Shown here piece after piece: positions 1-8,130 of a stretch of DNA of 64,000 bases; position 1 is the stretch's first letter; each line of letters starts with the position of its first letter. Both the position numbers and the translations under genes were made by a program. The stretch spans positions 3,708-67,707 of the forward strand of contig DATBMA010000114.1 in assembly GCA_036555105.1 (NCBI GenBank), read 5' to 3'. This DNA is from DATBMA01 sp036555105. Its GTDB lineage: Bacteria; Actinomycetota; Acidimicrobiia; Spongiisociales; ZC4RG35. Under the pieces are notes generated by a model. That model was not told the DNA's origin and did not search any database. It saw only the letters and a program-made list of their open reading frames with translations.

Positions 1-568
1 AGACGAAGGTGATGCCAACCTCTCGATGTAGTGACTTGAGCTCGATCTGCATCGCCTGACGGAGCTTGAGGTCGAGGGCTCCCAACGGCTCGTCCAACAG
101 GAGCACTGACGGCCGGTTGATCAGGGCACGGGCCAGGGCGACTCGTTGACGCTGGCCGCCCGAGAGCTGGCTCGGCCTGCGCTCGCCGAAACCGCCCAGT
201 CGCACGAGATCGAGTGCCTCGGCCACGCGCTCGGCGCGTTCTCGCCCCTCCACACCCTTGACCATCAGGCCGTAGGCGACGTTCTCCGCCACGTTCATGT
301 GCGGAAATAGCGCATAGTCCTGGAAGACCGTGTTGACGTCTCGCTCGTACGGCGCCTGCCCGGTCACGTCTTGTCCGTGCAGGAGAATCCGCCCGACGGT
401 CGGCTGTTCGAAGCCGGCGATCATTCGCAGGCAGGTGGTCTTGCCGGAGCCCGACGGCCCTAGCATCGAGAAGAACTCGCCGTCGAGGATCTCCATTTCC
501 ACGTTTTCGACGGCACGGACCGAACCGAAGTCCTTGCTCACCTCCTCGAAAACGACGGCTGTGGTCAT
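1..568 (-). CDS. ABC transporter ATP-binding protein, PotA-like (partial, 3' end outside window)
   Basis: Reads in from the left edge on the minus strand; about 189 residues are present and the C-terminus is missing. ATP-hydrolysing subunit of an importer at the inner face of the membrane. Visible in order: Walker A GPSGSGKTT (about residues 37-45), Q-loop in VFQDYALFPH, signature LSGGQRQR, Walker B LLLDEPLGALD. The GQDVTGQAPYERDVNTVFQDYALFPHM-type region, here split as GQDVTGQAP and ERDVNTVFQ, is typical of the spermidine/putrescine and Fe3+ families. Start ATG at 568 follows a minus-strand TACACT box by 11 nt. Permease and binding protein would lie outside the window, so the substrate is open. 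Confidence 0.85.
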   Translation of the reverse strand, partial: MTTAVVFEEVSKDFGSVRAVENVEMEILDGEFFSMLGPSGSGKTTCLRMIAGFEQPTVGRILLHGQDVTGQAPYERDVNTVFQDYALFPHMNVAENVAYGLMVKGVEGRERAERVAEALDLVRLGGFGERRPSQLSGGQRQRVALARALINRPSVLLLDEPLGALDLKLRQAMQIELKSLHREVGITFV

Positions 569-579
569 TAGGCCGGGGG

Positions 580-585
580 AGTGTA
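580..585 (-). promoter_or_regulatory. Candidate -10 box (TACACT) for the ABC ATPase gene
   Basis: TACACT on the minus strand lies 11 nt before ATG 568. The stretch from the box to the start is almost the same as the one before betB at 46622-46641. Confidence 0.4.
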
Positions 586-628
586 TGCGGGGTCTTCCCT
601 CCCGAGCCTGGCTGGAGAAGGGGTTGTC

Positions 629-2596
629 TCAGTCGCCTGCCCTGGTCACCACCACCAGGGTCTGACCGGCTTCGACCTGGGATCCCTGCGAGATCTGAAC
701 CTGCGAAACCACACCGGCGTGGGGAGAGCGGAGGCTGTGCTCCATCTTCATGGCCTCGATCACGACCAGCACCTGGCCCTCTTCGACCTCTGCCCCATCC
801 TCGGTCAGGACCCGGGCGATCCTGCCCGGCATCGGCGAGATCAGGGAGCCTGGCGCGTCGATCGAGGTCGGGTCGGGAAACCGTGGTTCTTCGATCAGCC
901 GGCTGTAACCGCTCGGACCGTCGACGTGGTGCACGAGCCCTGATCGAGATACCTCGTATGACCGTAAGAGCCCGTCGAGTTCCAAACCGACCCTGTCCGG
1001 GGTGAGGCCGCGCAGGGACGGTCCCTCCCACGGCACCCGATCTACCTCGATCTCCACCGTGCCGTTGGGCCGGAACAGGTAGCCGACTTCGGTCGGGCCG
1101 TGGGCCCCGGCAAACGACACCCGCTGGGGCTGGCTCGGGTTGTTGCGCCACCCACTTGGGAACCTGGAGCCGAACGCCCGCCCGGCCTGCGCGCAGATGG
1201 CGGCCGCCACCGCCGCCATCTGCTCCTCCTCTCGATCAGGGAGTGGAGCCGCGAGGTCGGCGATCGGTTGCCGCTCCAGGAATCCGATGTCAACTCGTCC
1301 TGCCTTGAAATCAGGGTGGCGAAGGAGGCGCACCAGCAGATCCCGGTTGGTGGCAGGCCCGTGGATCCTCGTCCGCTCGAGGCTCGCCACCAACAGCGCA
1401 GCCGCCTCGGCCCGGCTCGGAGCCCAGGCGATCAGCTTGGCCACCATCGAGTCATAGAACGTCGATTGCTCCGATCCGTCCTCGATGGCGGAGTCAACCC
1501 GAAGCCCCGAAGCCTCCGGCACCTGGAAGCGCTCGAACCTGCCGAAAGAGGGGACAAAGCCATGGAGAGGATCCTCTGCATATAGCCGCGCCTCGATGGC
1601 GTGCCCGAACGGCTCCGGATCGAGCGCCTCCTCCGGCAATGGCTGCCCCGCAGCCACCAGCAATTGCAGCCGCACCAGGTCGAGGCCGGTGGTCTCCTCG
1701 GTGACGCCATGCTCGACCTGCAAACGGGTGTTCACCTCCAGGAACCAGAAGTCCTTCCCCGCGAGGAGGAACTCGACGGTCCCTGCCCCGACGTAGCGGG
1801 CTGCTCTGGCCACTGCCACCGCCGCCTCCCCCATCTGCGCTCGGAGGCCGTCGTCGATGGCCGGTGACGGCGACTCCTCTATGAGCTTCTGAAAGCGGCG
1901 TTGGAGGGAGCATTCGCGCTCGCCCAGAGACACCACGTTGCCGTGGAGGTCGGCCATGACCTGGATCTCCACGTGCCGGCTCCCGGTCAGCCCCTTCTCG
2001 AGGAAGAGGCTGCCATCACCGAACGCTGCCGCGGCTTCAGATGACGCTCCCTCCACTTCCGCCGCCAACTGGGAGGGGTCGTCGATCAGCCGCATCCCCC
2101 GCCCGCCTCCCCCGGCCACTGCTTTGATCAGGATCGGATAGCCGAGGCGGTTCGCCTCCGATTGCAGAGCCTCACCGGCGAGGTCTTTCGACGACACCGA
2201 AGGGAGGGATCGAACCCCCGCGGAGTCGGCTATCTCCTTCGCTCTCAGCTTCGATCCGAGGGTGGCGATGACTTCCGGGGGAGGTCCGACCCAGATGAGC
2301 CCGGCCTCGATGACGGCTCGGGCAAAGGCCGGGCTCTCGGCAAGGAAGCCGTATCCAGGATGAACCGCATCTGCTCCGGTCCTCCTGGCCCCCTCGATGA
2401 TCCTGTCCACCGCCAGGTAGGACTCCGATGGAAGTCCCCCACCAAGGCGATAGGCGAAATCGGCCTCTGTCACGAACCTCGAGCCGGCGTCGGCGTCCGA
2501 ATACACGGCAATTGGGACGATCCCCATCTCCCGGCAGGTGCGAAAGATGCGGCGGGCGATCTCGCCTCGATTGGCGACCAGCAGGCGCTCGATCAC
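629..2596 (-). CDS. Acyl-CoA carboxylase biotin-containing alpha subunit (methylcrotonyl-CoA type)
   Basis: 655 residues combining biotin carboxylase and biotin carrier domains. It carboxylates biotin with bicarbonate and ATP for the partner carboxyltransferase encoded just upstream. Visible: N-terminal LVANRGEIARRIFR, the ATP-grasp glycine loop AVAGGGGRGMR, EVNTRLQVEHGVTE, and a C-terminal carrier domain with the biotinylation motif EAMKMEH (K617). This length and domain order fit methylcrotonyl-, propionyl- and geranyl-CoA carboxylase alpha subunits. It starts 7 bp after the stop of the beta subunit, so the two form one transcript. The substrate is inferred mainly from the beta subunit; no other leucine-degradation gene is in the window. 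Confidence 0.88.
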   Translation of the reverse strand: MIERLLVANRGEIARRIFRTCREMGIVPIAVYSDADAGSRFVTEADFAYRLGGGLPSESYLAVDRIIEGARRTGADAVHPGYGFLAESPAFARAVIEAGLIWVGPPPEVIATLGSKLRAKEIADSAGVRSLPSVSSKDLAGEALQSEANRLGYPILIKAVAGGGGRGMRLIDDPSQLAAEVEGASSEAAAAFGDGSLFLEKGLTGSRHVEIQVMADLHGNVVSLGERECSLQRRFQKLIEESPSPAIDDGLRAQMGEAAVAVARAARYVGAGTVEFLLAGKDFWFLEVNTRLQVEHGVTEETTGLDLVRLQLLVAAGQPLPEEALDPEPFGHAIEARLYAEDPLHGFVPSFGRFERFQVPEASGLRVDSAIEDGSEQSTFYDSMVAKLIAWAPSRAEAAALLVASLERTRIHGPATNRDLLVRLLRHPDFKAGRVDIGFLERQPIADLAAPLPDREEEQMAAVAAAICAQAGRAFGSRFPSGWRNNPSQPQRVSFAGAHGPTEVGYLFRPNGTVEIEVDRVPWEGPSLRGLTPDRVGLELDGLLRSYEVSRSGLVHHVDGPSGYSRLIEEPRFPDPTSIDAPGSLISPMPGRIARVLTEDGAEVEEGQVLVVIEAMKMEHSLRSPHAGVVSQVQISQGSQVEAGQTLVVVTRAGD

Positions 2597-2603
2597 ACCT
2601 GCC

Positions 2604-4202
2604 TCACATCCTGAACACGCCGAACCGGTCGGTCCCCACCACCGGTGCCGAATGAACCGCGGAAAGAGCGATCCCGAGCGCCGTGCGGGTTTGGCGAGGA
2701 TCGATCAGGCCGTCATCCCGGACGCGGGCGGTGGAGAAGTAGGCCTGCTCCTCGTAGCCGATCTGCCCCTCGATCGCCTCGGTGCGACGAGCATCTTCCT
2801 CCTCGTCGAATTCGCGGCCCGACTCGGCGGCAGCAGAGCGGGCGATGATCGACATGACCCCGGCCAGCTGGCGCGGCCCCATCACCGCCACCTTGTGGCC
2901 AGGCCAGCCGAAAACGAATCGCGGGTTGTACGAGCGCCCAGACATCCCGTAATTGCCGGCCCCGTAGGACACACCGGCCATCAACGCCAGGTGTGGCACG
3001 GCCGAGTTGGCGACGGCATTGATCATCTTCGCCCCGTCTTTGATGATCCCCGCCTGCTCGTAGTCCCGGCCGACCATGTATCCGGTGGTGTTGTGGACGA
3101 AGAGGATCGGCTGGTCGTAGCGGTTGCACAATTGGATGAACTCGGTGGCTTTCTGGGCCTCGGCCGAAAAGATCACTCCTTGTTGGTTCGCCACCACCCC
3201 GATCGGGAAACCGTGGACGGAGCCCCAACCCGTGAGCATCGAAGGGCCATAGAGCGGCTTGTACTCCTCGAAGCGAGAGCCATCGAGCACCCGTCCCAAG
3301 ACCTCGCGCATGTCGAAGGGCACCCGCAGGTCGGCCGGTATCAGCCCGAGCAGGTCTTCGAGGTCGTGAACCGGCTCATCGGCAGGCTGGGTCGGTCCGT
3401 AGCCGAGTTTGCGCCAGTTCAGATGTCCGATGATCTGGCGCCCGATGCGGATGGCGTCGAGCTCGTCCTCGGCGAAGTAGTCGGAAAGGCCGGAGATCCG
3501 GGAGTGCATCTCCGCCCCACCCAGCTCCTCGTCTGTCGACTCCTCCCCGGTGGCCATCTTGACCAAAGGCGGCCCTCCCAAGAACACCTTGGCCTGGCCT
3601 TTCACCATCACCGCGTAATCGCACATCGCCGGCACATATGCCCCACCGGCCGTCGAGCTGCCGAACACCAGGGCCACCGTCGGGATCCCGAGGCGGGACA
3701 GCTGGGTCAGGTTCCTGAACCACTTACCCCCGCTGATGAAGACCTCGGCCTGGTCTGGGAGGTCGGCCCCGCCCGACTCGACCAGGTTGATCAGAGGGAG
3801 CCGGTTCTCCCTGGCGATGTCCTGGGCGCGCAGGGTCTTCGCCAGCGAGTAGCGATTCGATGAGCCCGCCTGGCTGGTGGGGTCGTTGGCGGAGAGCACG
3901 CACTCAACTCCATTCACAACCCCGATCCCGGTGACGGCATTGGCTCCGAGGTTCTTGTCCGTCCCCCAGGCTGCGAGGGTGGACAGCTCGAGGAAGTAGC
4001 TATCGGGGTCGAGGAGGAGCTCGATTCGCTCCCGTGCGAGCAGCTTGCCGCGGCGGTGATGGCGCTCCACGTATTTCTCTCCACCTCCCATCCGAGCAGC
4101 CGCTTGGAGCTGTTCGAATTCGGCGAGCTTTTCCAACATGGCCGATCGATTGGCCTGGAATTCGGGTGCGCTGCGATCGATGCGGGTGGGGAGGGTTGGC
4201 AT
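2604..4202 (-). CDS. Acyl-CoA carboxylase carboxyltransferase beta subunit (methylcrotonyl/geranyl-CoA type)
   Basis: 532 residues with the tandem crotonase-fold halves of a carboxyltransferase. It moves CO2 from biotin to an acyl-CoA. Visible: GKLLARERIELLLDP near the N-terminus, VESGGADLP, GSSTAGGAYVPAM, NTTGYMVG, GAGNYGMSGR, and the end DDGLIDPRQTR with GTDRFGVFRM. The AtuC/MccB-like features (GNYGMSGRSYNPRF, DPRxTR) favour methylcrotonyl- or geranyl-CoA over acetyl-CoA carboxylase. I take ATG 4202 as the start rather than GTG 4205, because a short leaderless ORF ends exactly on it (TGATG). Operon with the biotin subunit downstream. Confidence 0.88.
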   Translation of the reverse strand: MPTLPTRIDRSAPEFQANRSAMLEKLAEFEQLQAAARMGGGEKYVERHHRRGKLLARERIELLLDPDSYFLELSTLAAWGTDKNLGANAVTGIGVVNGVECVLSANDPTSQAGSSNRYSLAKTLRAQDIARENRLPLINLVESGGADLPDQAEVFISGGKWFRNLTQLSRLGIPTVALVFGSSTAGGAYVPAMCDYAVMVKGQAKVFLGGPPLVKMATGEESTDEELGGAEMHSRISGLSDYFAEDELDAIRIGRQIIGHLNWRKLGYGPTQPADEPVHDLEDLLGLIPADLRVPFDMREVLGRVLDGSRFEEYKPLYGPSMLTGWGSVHGFPIGVVANQQGVIFSAEAQKATEFIQLCNRYDQPILFVHNTTGYMVGRDYEQAGIIKDGAKMINAVANSAVPHLALMAGVSYGAGNYGMSGRSYNPRFVFGWPGHKVAVMGPRQLAGVMSIIARSAAAESGREFDEEEDARRTEAIEGQIGYEEQAYFSTARVRDDGLIDPRQTRTALGIALSAVHSAPVVGTDRFGVFRM

Positions 4203-4258
4203 CACGAATGCACGGCGGGGCAGTCGATGACCAGCGATCGCACACCCGACCTTCGCAT
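4202..4258 (-). CDS. Candidate leaderless mini-ORF (18 codons) coupled to the carboxylase operon
   Basis: ATG at 4258 lies 9 nt after a minus-strand TATAAC box (4268-4273). It reads MRRSGVRSLVIDCPAVHS and ends in TGA at 4204-4202, sharing one base with the carboxyltransferase ATG (TGATG). No Shine-Dalgarno precedes the main gene, so re-initiation after the mini-ORF is a plausible route. Inferred from architecture only; the same layout recurs at 4919, 13601, 17432 and 53064. Confidence 0.4.
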   Translation of the reverse strand: MRRSGVRSLVIDCPAVHS

Positions 4259-4267
4259 GGGGCGGAG

Positions 4268-4273
4268 GTTATA
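4268..4273 (-). promoter_or_regulatory. Candidate -10 box (TATAAC) for the carboxylase operon
   Basis: Minus-strand TATAAC, 9 nt before the mini-ORF ATG. It overlaps TATACG on the plus strand and lies 7 bp from the plus-strand TAGGTT box, so this is a compact divergent promoter. Confidence 0.45.
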
Positions 4274-4280
4274 CGGTGGC

Positions 4281-4286
4281 TAGGTT
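4281..4286 (+). promoter_or_regulatory. Candidate -10 box (TAGGTT) for the HhH-GPD gene
   Basis: TAGGTT ends 7 nt before ATG 4294. Transcription would begin at or next to the start codon, giving a leaderless mRNA. This is why ATG 4294 is preferred to GTG 4276. Confidence 0.5.
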
Positions 4287-4293
4287 GGCCGAC

Positions 4294-4848
4294 ATGGGCC
4301 GGCCCGAATCGCTGCCGTGGACCGAGGACGAGCAGGCCAACCGCCTGCTGGCCGGCAGCGGCCTCGCCCTCCTCATCGGCATGCTGCTCGACCAACAGTT
4401 CCCGATGGAGCGAGCCTTCTTCGGCCCCTACCTCCTATCCACTCGCCTCGGTGCGCCGTTGGACGCCGCAGCTCTGGCCCGCCATGACCCCGAGGACCTG
4501 GCAGAGGTCTTTCGCGGCCCACCCGCGATCCATCGTTACCCGGCCTCGATGGCGGCGAGGACGCAGGAGGTGTGCGCCGCCATCGTGACGGATTACGACG
4601 GCCGAGCCGAGAACTTGTGGGAGACGGCCGATACCGGCGACGAGCTCTACCGGAGGTTGCGGGCGCTGCCCGGATTCGGCGAGGCCAAGAGCCGGATCTT
4701 CGTCGGGGTGCTCGGCAAGAGGCTGGGGGTCACTCCTCCCGGGTGGGAGGAGCGGGCCGCCGACTGGGCTTCGATCGCAGATGTGGCTGCCTGGGAGGAC
4801 ATCTTCACCCTCCGTGAGAAGAAAAAGGCCGCCAAGAGAACTACCTAG
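4294..4848 (+). CDS. HhH-GPD family base-excision repair protein
   Basis: 184 residues from ATG 4294. A helix-hairpin-helix GPD-fold DNA glycosylase-like protein, presumably acting on damaged bases. Visible: LIGMLLDQQFPMERAF near the N-terminus and the hairpin LRALPGFGEAKSRIF with a following lysine-rich helix (LGKRLGV), as in the small actinobacterial HhH-GPD proteins. No four-cysteine [4Fe-4S] motif of the EndoIII type is present. A GTG at 4276 would add six residues, but the -10 box inside that stretch argues against it. Substrate base unknown. The tail KKKAAKRTT is basic and may help DNA contact. Confidence 0.8.
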   Translation: MGRPESLPWTEDEQANRLLAGSGLALLIGMLLDQQFPMERAFFGPYLLSTRLGAPLDAAALARHDPEDLAEVFRGPPAIHRYPASMAARTQEVCAAIVTDYDGRAENLWETADTGDELYRRLRALPGFGEAKSRIFVGVLGKRLGVTPPGWEERAADWASIADVAAWEDIFTLREKKKAAKRTT

Positions 4849-4905
4849 CCGGGTATGCCGAGCGGCCGGAGGCCCCTCGGCTCAACTTCTGGGCCCGACT
4901 GCCGA

Positions 4906-4911
4906 TACAGA
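4906..4911 (+). promoter_or_regulatory. Weak candidate -10 box (TACAGA) upstream of the DUF4388 gene
   Basis: TACAGA lies 7 nt before the mini-ORF GTG at 4919. The last base departs from TAnnnT, so this is one of the weaker boxes. Confidence 0.25.
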
Positions 4912-4918
4912 AGCACTA

Positions 4919-4939
4919 GTGGTGTGGAGGGCCACATGA
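4919..4939 (+). CDS. Candidate mini-ORF (6 codons) coupled to the DUF4388 gene
   Basis: GTG 4919 (or GTG 4922) reads VVWRAT and stops at TGA 4937-4939, overlapping ATG 4936 (ATGA). A GGAGG inside the mini-ORF (4926-4930) is correctly placed as the ribosome site of the main gene, so coupling and direct initiation are both possible. Confidence 0.3.
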   Translation: MVWRAT

Positions 4940-5715
4940 TCCTTTCCGGCAGCCTGAGCGACTGGAGCGTCCCTGAACTGCTCCAGATCATGCGGGTAAC
5001 CGACAAAACCGCGACGCTCAGGGTGGAAGGCCCCCGATCCGGCGTGGTCAGCTTCCTGTCGGGTGCGATCGCCGGCGGCCGGGTGTCCGGCCTCCAGGCC
5101 TCGAACGACTCCAGGCAGGGGGCCATCGACGCGGTCTACTTCCTCCATGACGCCCAGGAGGGCTCGTTCTTCGTCGGCAATGCCGAGGCCGAGGAAGGCG
5201 ACACGGTCTTCAGCGTCGAGGAGATCCTGGCCGAGGTCGGCCACCTTCGTGATCTGGAGGCCGACGTCGGCCGGTTGGGTGCCAAGGAGGACTCGGTGCT
5301 CACACTGGTCACCTCTCCCGGCGGCGCGGTGACACTCGACCCTCGAGACTGGGATGCGCTGGCCGCACTGGTGCCGGGCTTCACGATGGACGACCTCAGT
5401 GCCAGCGGCGGTCGCAGCAAGGCCCTTCAAGTCGTCCACGCCCTCCTCCAGCGCGGGCTGGTCGAAGTCGGTGCTGCCCGGCCCGAGGGTGAGCCCTCGC
5501 CGGTCCGCGACCGCCTCGGTGAGGCGCCCCTCGAGAAGGCGGTCGATCTGAGCACGGACATCCCGGTACAGCCCGATCCGCGTGCCCAGGGCGAAGAGAC
5601 CGATGACGACACCCACCGACTGCGCCGAGGGGTCGCCTCCAACCCTTCGACGACTCTGGTCAGCGGTGTGCTTGACGAGATGAGGCGCCTCCGCACCTCC
5701 AGCGGCGGCAACTGA
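4936..5715 (+). CDS. DUF4388 domain protein
   Basis: 259 residues. The N-terminal half (MILSGSLSDWSVPELLQIMR, then DKTATLRVEG and SGVVSFLSGAIAGG) has the DUF4388/PatA N-terminal pattern found in gliding, polarity and signalling proteins of several phyla. The family is usually linked to GTPase or two-component signalling, but the molecular role is not established. After about residue 190 the chain is acidic, probably disordered, with a short basic C-terminal segment. ATG 4936 is chosen because GGAGG sits 5 nt upstream and the DUF begins there. It ends 31 bp before the uridine kinase. Function unknown. Confidence 0.7.
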   Translation: MILSGSLSDWSVPELLQIMRVTDKTATLRVEGPRSGVVSFLSGAIAGGRVSGLQASNDSRQGAIDAVYFLHDAQEGSFFVGNAEAEEGDTVFSVEEILAEVGHLRDLEADVGRLGAKEDSVLTLVTSPGGAVTLDPRDWDALAALVPGFTMDDLSASGGRSKALQVVHALLQRGLVEVGAARPEGEPSPVRDRLGEAPLEKAVDLSTDIPVQPDPRAQGEETDDDTHRLRRGVASNPSTTLVSGVLDEMRRLRTSSGGN

Positions 5716-5734
5716 AGCTGAGATCGGCAGGGGT

Positions 5735-5740
5735 TATCGT
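5735..5740 (+). promoter_or_regulatory. Candidate -10 box (TATCGT) for udk
   Basis: TATCGT ends 6 nt before GTG 5747, consistent with a leaderless transcript. Confidence 0.4.
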
Positions 5741-5746
5741 CGGCTG

Positions 5747-6406
5747 GTGCCGGCGTCCCCCGTTGGTTGGAGCCCGGGCAACCCGCTTTTCATAGGGATC
5801 GCCGGGGGCTCAGGCTCGGGCAAGACCACCATCGCCGAGGCGGTCACCGCCGCGATCCCGGGCGTGACCATCATCCAGCACGACTCCTATTACCGCCACC
5901 TGCCCGACATGAGCCTTGAGGATCGGGCCAGGGTCAACTACGACCATCCGGCCTCACTCGAGACCGAGTTGCTGGTGGCCCACCTGCAGGCGCTGCGTGC
6001 CGGCGTCGGATTCCACCGGCCCGTCTATGACTTCACCCTGCATCTGCGATCCGAGGACACAGTTCAGGTGGAGCCGGCCCCCGTACTCATCGTCGAAGGC
6101 ATCCTGGTCCTCTCCGAGCCCGGGCTGAGGTCAATGTTCGACCTCAAGATCTTCGTCGACACCGACTCAGACATCCGGCTCGGGCGGCGCCTCGAACGTG
6201 ACATCGCCGAGCGCGGGCGCAGTGTCACATCGGTGCTCGAGCAGTACTTCCAGACGGTTCGGCCGATGCACATCGAGTTCGTGGAGCCTTCCAAGCGGCA
6301 TGCCGACATGATCATCCCCGAGGGCTACAACCCAGGCGCGGTGGCGATGGTCGTTGAGGTCATCAGGTCCCGCCTTCAGCACCCTTCCATATACTCGACC
6401 CCATGA
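5747..6406 (+). CDS. udk: Uridine kinase
   Basis: 219 residues; GTG start 6 nt after a -10 box. Phosphorylates uridine/cytidine to UMP/CMP in pyrimidine salvage. Walker A is GIAGGSGSGKTT (about residues 17-28). The family signature QHDSYYRHL, the NYDHPASLET region, the PVYDF substrate segment, and VEGILVL with LKIFVDTDSDIRL are all present. The length fits bacterial Udk (about 210). The last bases overlap the proC start (ATGA), so the two may be co-translated, though proC also has its own -10 box. Phosphoribulokinase is less likely because no other Calvin-cycle gene is near. Confidence 0.9.
   Translation: MPASPVGWSPGNPLFIGIAGGSGSGKTTIAEAVTAAIPGVTIIQHDSYYRHLPDMSLEDRARVNYDHPASLETELLVAHLQALRAGVGFHRPVYDFTLHLRSEDTVQVEPAPVLIVEGILVLSEPGLRSMFDLKIFVDTDSDIRLGRRLERDIAERGRSVTSVLEQYFQTVRPMHIEFVEPSKRHADMIIPEGYNPGAVAMVVEVIRSRLQHPSIYSTP
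6390..6395 (+). promoter_or_regulatory. Candidate -10 box (TATACT) for proC
   Basis: TATACT lies inside the end of udk, 7 nt before ATG 6403. A strong match placed for leaderless transcription of proC. Confidence 0.5.
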
Positions 6407-7209
6407 GTGGTCCCACCGTGGCGATCCTCGGCGTCGGTGCAATCGGCGAGGCCATGCTGCGCAGGCTTTTGAAGGCGGGTTGGACATCCGACGAGATCTC
6501 AGGCAGTGCTCGTCGCCAGGACCGAGCCAGGCAAATCGAGGCGGCAACCGGCTGCCAGATCCACCTGGACCCGCTCGACGCGATCAAGGGCCGCCAGGTG
6601 GTGGTGATCGCCGTCAAGCCCCGCGACGTTCCCGCCCTCTTGCCCGCCTTGGCGGGATCGGTCGAGCCGGACCAGGTCATCCTCTCGGTGGCGGCAGGAG
6701 TGCCTACCACCACCTTCGAGGCGGCCCTGGGTGAGTGCCAGGTCGTGCGAGCCATGCCCAACACCCCCGCATTGGTTGGCGAGGGCGTCACCGGCGTCGC
6801 GGCCGGGAGCAATGTGTCGAGTGAGGCCCTGGCCGCGGCGGTGTCCGTGCTGGAGGCGGTTGGTCACGTTCAGGTCATGGACGAGACCCTCCTCGACGCG
6901 GTCACCGCGGTCTCGGGCACGGGCCCGGCCTATGTGTTCCTGCTGGCCGAGGCCCTCACCGAGGCCGCGATCAGAGAGGGCCTATCCAGGGACATTGCCG
7001 AGTCATTCGTCCACCAGACCATTCGCGGCTCGGGTCACCTGCTCACCGAGACCGGCAAGGGGCCTTCAGAGCTGAGGGCGCAAGTGACCTCACCCGGAGG
7101 TACCACCGCCGCGGCGGTCCACGTGCTCGAGGAGCGCGGCTTCAGGGCACTGGTGGAGGACGCCGTGAGGGCAGCCGCCCAGCGCTCGCGTGAGTTGGGA
7201 GGCGGGTGA
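6403..7209 (+). CDS. proC: Pyrroline-5-carboxylate reductase
   Basis: 268 residues. Reduces 1-pyrroline-5-carboxylate to proline with NAD(P)H, the last step of proline synthesis. Visible: N-terminal Rossmann loop LGVGAIGEAM, VVIAVKPRDV, RAMPNTPALVGEG, and the C-terminal signature region VTSPGGTTAAAVHVLEERGF. Length matches the family (about 270). It overlaps udk upstream (ATGA) and the proline dehydrogenase gene downstream (GTGA). Enzymes that make and oxidise proline are thus joined in one overlapping unit, which is unusual, and flux direction must be set by other means. Confidence 0.95.
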   Translation: MSGPTVAILGVGAIGEAMLRRLLKAGWTSDEISGSARRQDRARQIEAATGCQIHLDPLDAIKGRQVVVIAVKPRDVPALLPALAGSVEPDQVILSVAAGVPTTTFEAALGECQVVRAMPNTPALVGEGVTGVAAGSNVSSEALAAAVSVLEAVGHVQVMDETLLDAVTAVSGTGPAYVFLLAEALTEAAIREGLSRDIAESFVHQTIRGSGHLLTETGKGPSELRAQVTSPGGTTAAAVHVLEERGFRALVEDAVRAAAQRSRELGGG

Positions 7210-8120
7210 GCGCTTTCTCCCGGCTGGTCATGGCCACCACGCAGGCCGGCCCGGTTCGCAAGCTCATCACCGACACCCGACCAGGCAAGGCACTCGCTCA
7301 TCGATTCGTGGCCGGTGACGACGTCGGCGCCGCCATCGAGATAGCCCGGTCGCTTGGGGAGAGCAAGATCGCCGTCTCGCTGGACCTGCTGGGAGAGGAC
7401 GTCTCCAAAGAGGAGGAGATCGAGCAGGCGGTACAAGGTTACGTCGAGTGCCTGCAGGCCATCGAGGCCTCCGGGGTCGAAGGCAACATCTCGGTGAAGC
7501 TGACCCAGCTCGGGCTCGAGGTCGATCCGGGCCTGGCAGCCAACACGCTCGACCTGCTCGCCATAGATGCGGCGGCGCTCGGTTTGACCGTCACGATCGA
7601 TATGGAGAGCTCGGAGCACACCGATGCCACCGTGTCGATCTACGAGGCCGCCCAGGGGCGGCACGGCAACCTCGGCATCTGCCTGCAGGCATACCTCCAT
7701 CGGACGCCGGAGGACCTGCGCAGGCTGATGCCACTGGGCGGGCTGATCCGGCTTTGCAAGGGTGCCTACGTCGAGCCCGCCGAGGTCGCATTGCAGGGTC
7801 GGGAGGAGGTCGATCGGGCATTCGCCCGCCTGCTCGATGAGCTCATGCACAGCGAGGAATGCCATCCCGCGATCGCAACCCATGACCCTGCCCTCATCGC
7901 CCAGGCCAAGTCACTGGCCGGTGCCAGGCAGGCGTCGTTCGAGTTCCAGATGCTCTTTGGGGTCAGGCCGGAGGAGCAGCGGGCCCTGGCCGGGGAGGGA
8001 TATGCGGTGAGGGTCTACGTCCCTTACGGCTCGAACTGGTACGCGTACCTGACCCGCCGGCTGGCGGAGCGCCCCGCCAATCTGGGGCTCTTCGCGCGAG
8101 CCTTGGTCGGCAAGAGGTAG
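7206..8120 (+). CDS. Proline dehydrogenase (monofunctional)
   Basis: 304 residues, the short single-domain form of proline dehydrogenase as in Thermus and many actinobacteria. An FAD-dependent TIM barrel that oxidises proline to pyrroline-5-carboxylate and passes electrons to the quinone pool. Visible: SVKLTQLG, IDMESSEHTD, LQAYLHRTPEDL, RLCKGAYVEP, ATHDPALI, FEFQMLFGV, and YVPYGSNWYAYLTRRLAERP. The GTG start overlaps the proC stop. No pyrroline-5-carboxylate dehydrogenase gene follows; the operon ends in a 3' repeat array. Confidence 0.92.
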   Translation: MSAFSRLVMATTQAGPVRKLITDTRPGKALAHRFVAGDDVGAAIEIARSLGESKIAVSLDLLGEDVSKEEEIEQAVQGYVECLQAIEASGVEGNISVKLTQLGLEVDPGLAANTLDLLAIDAAALGLTVTIDMESSEHTDATVSIYEAAQGRHGNLGICLQAYLHRTPEDLRRLMPLGGLIRLCKGAYVEPAEVALQGREEVDRAFARLLDELMHSEECHPAIATHDPALIAQAKSLAGARQASFEFQMLFGVRPEEQRALAGEGYAVRVYVPYGSNWYAYLTRRLAERPANLGLFARALVGKR

Positions 8121-8130
8121 TCGCGGCCTC

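Noticed and set aside
2538..3863. 441-codon plus-strand open frame
   Set aside because: Antisense to the carboxyltransferase gene; composition is that of a shadow frame.
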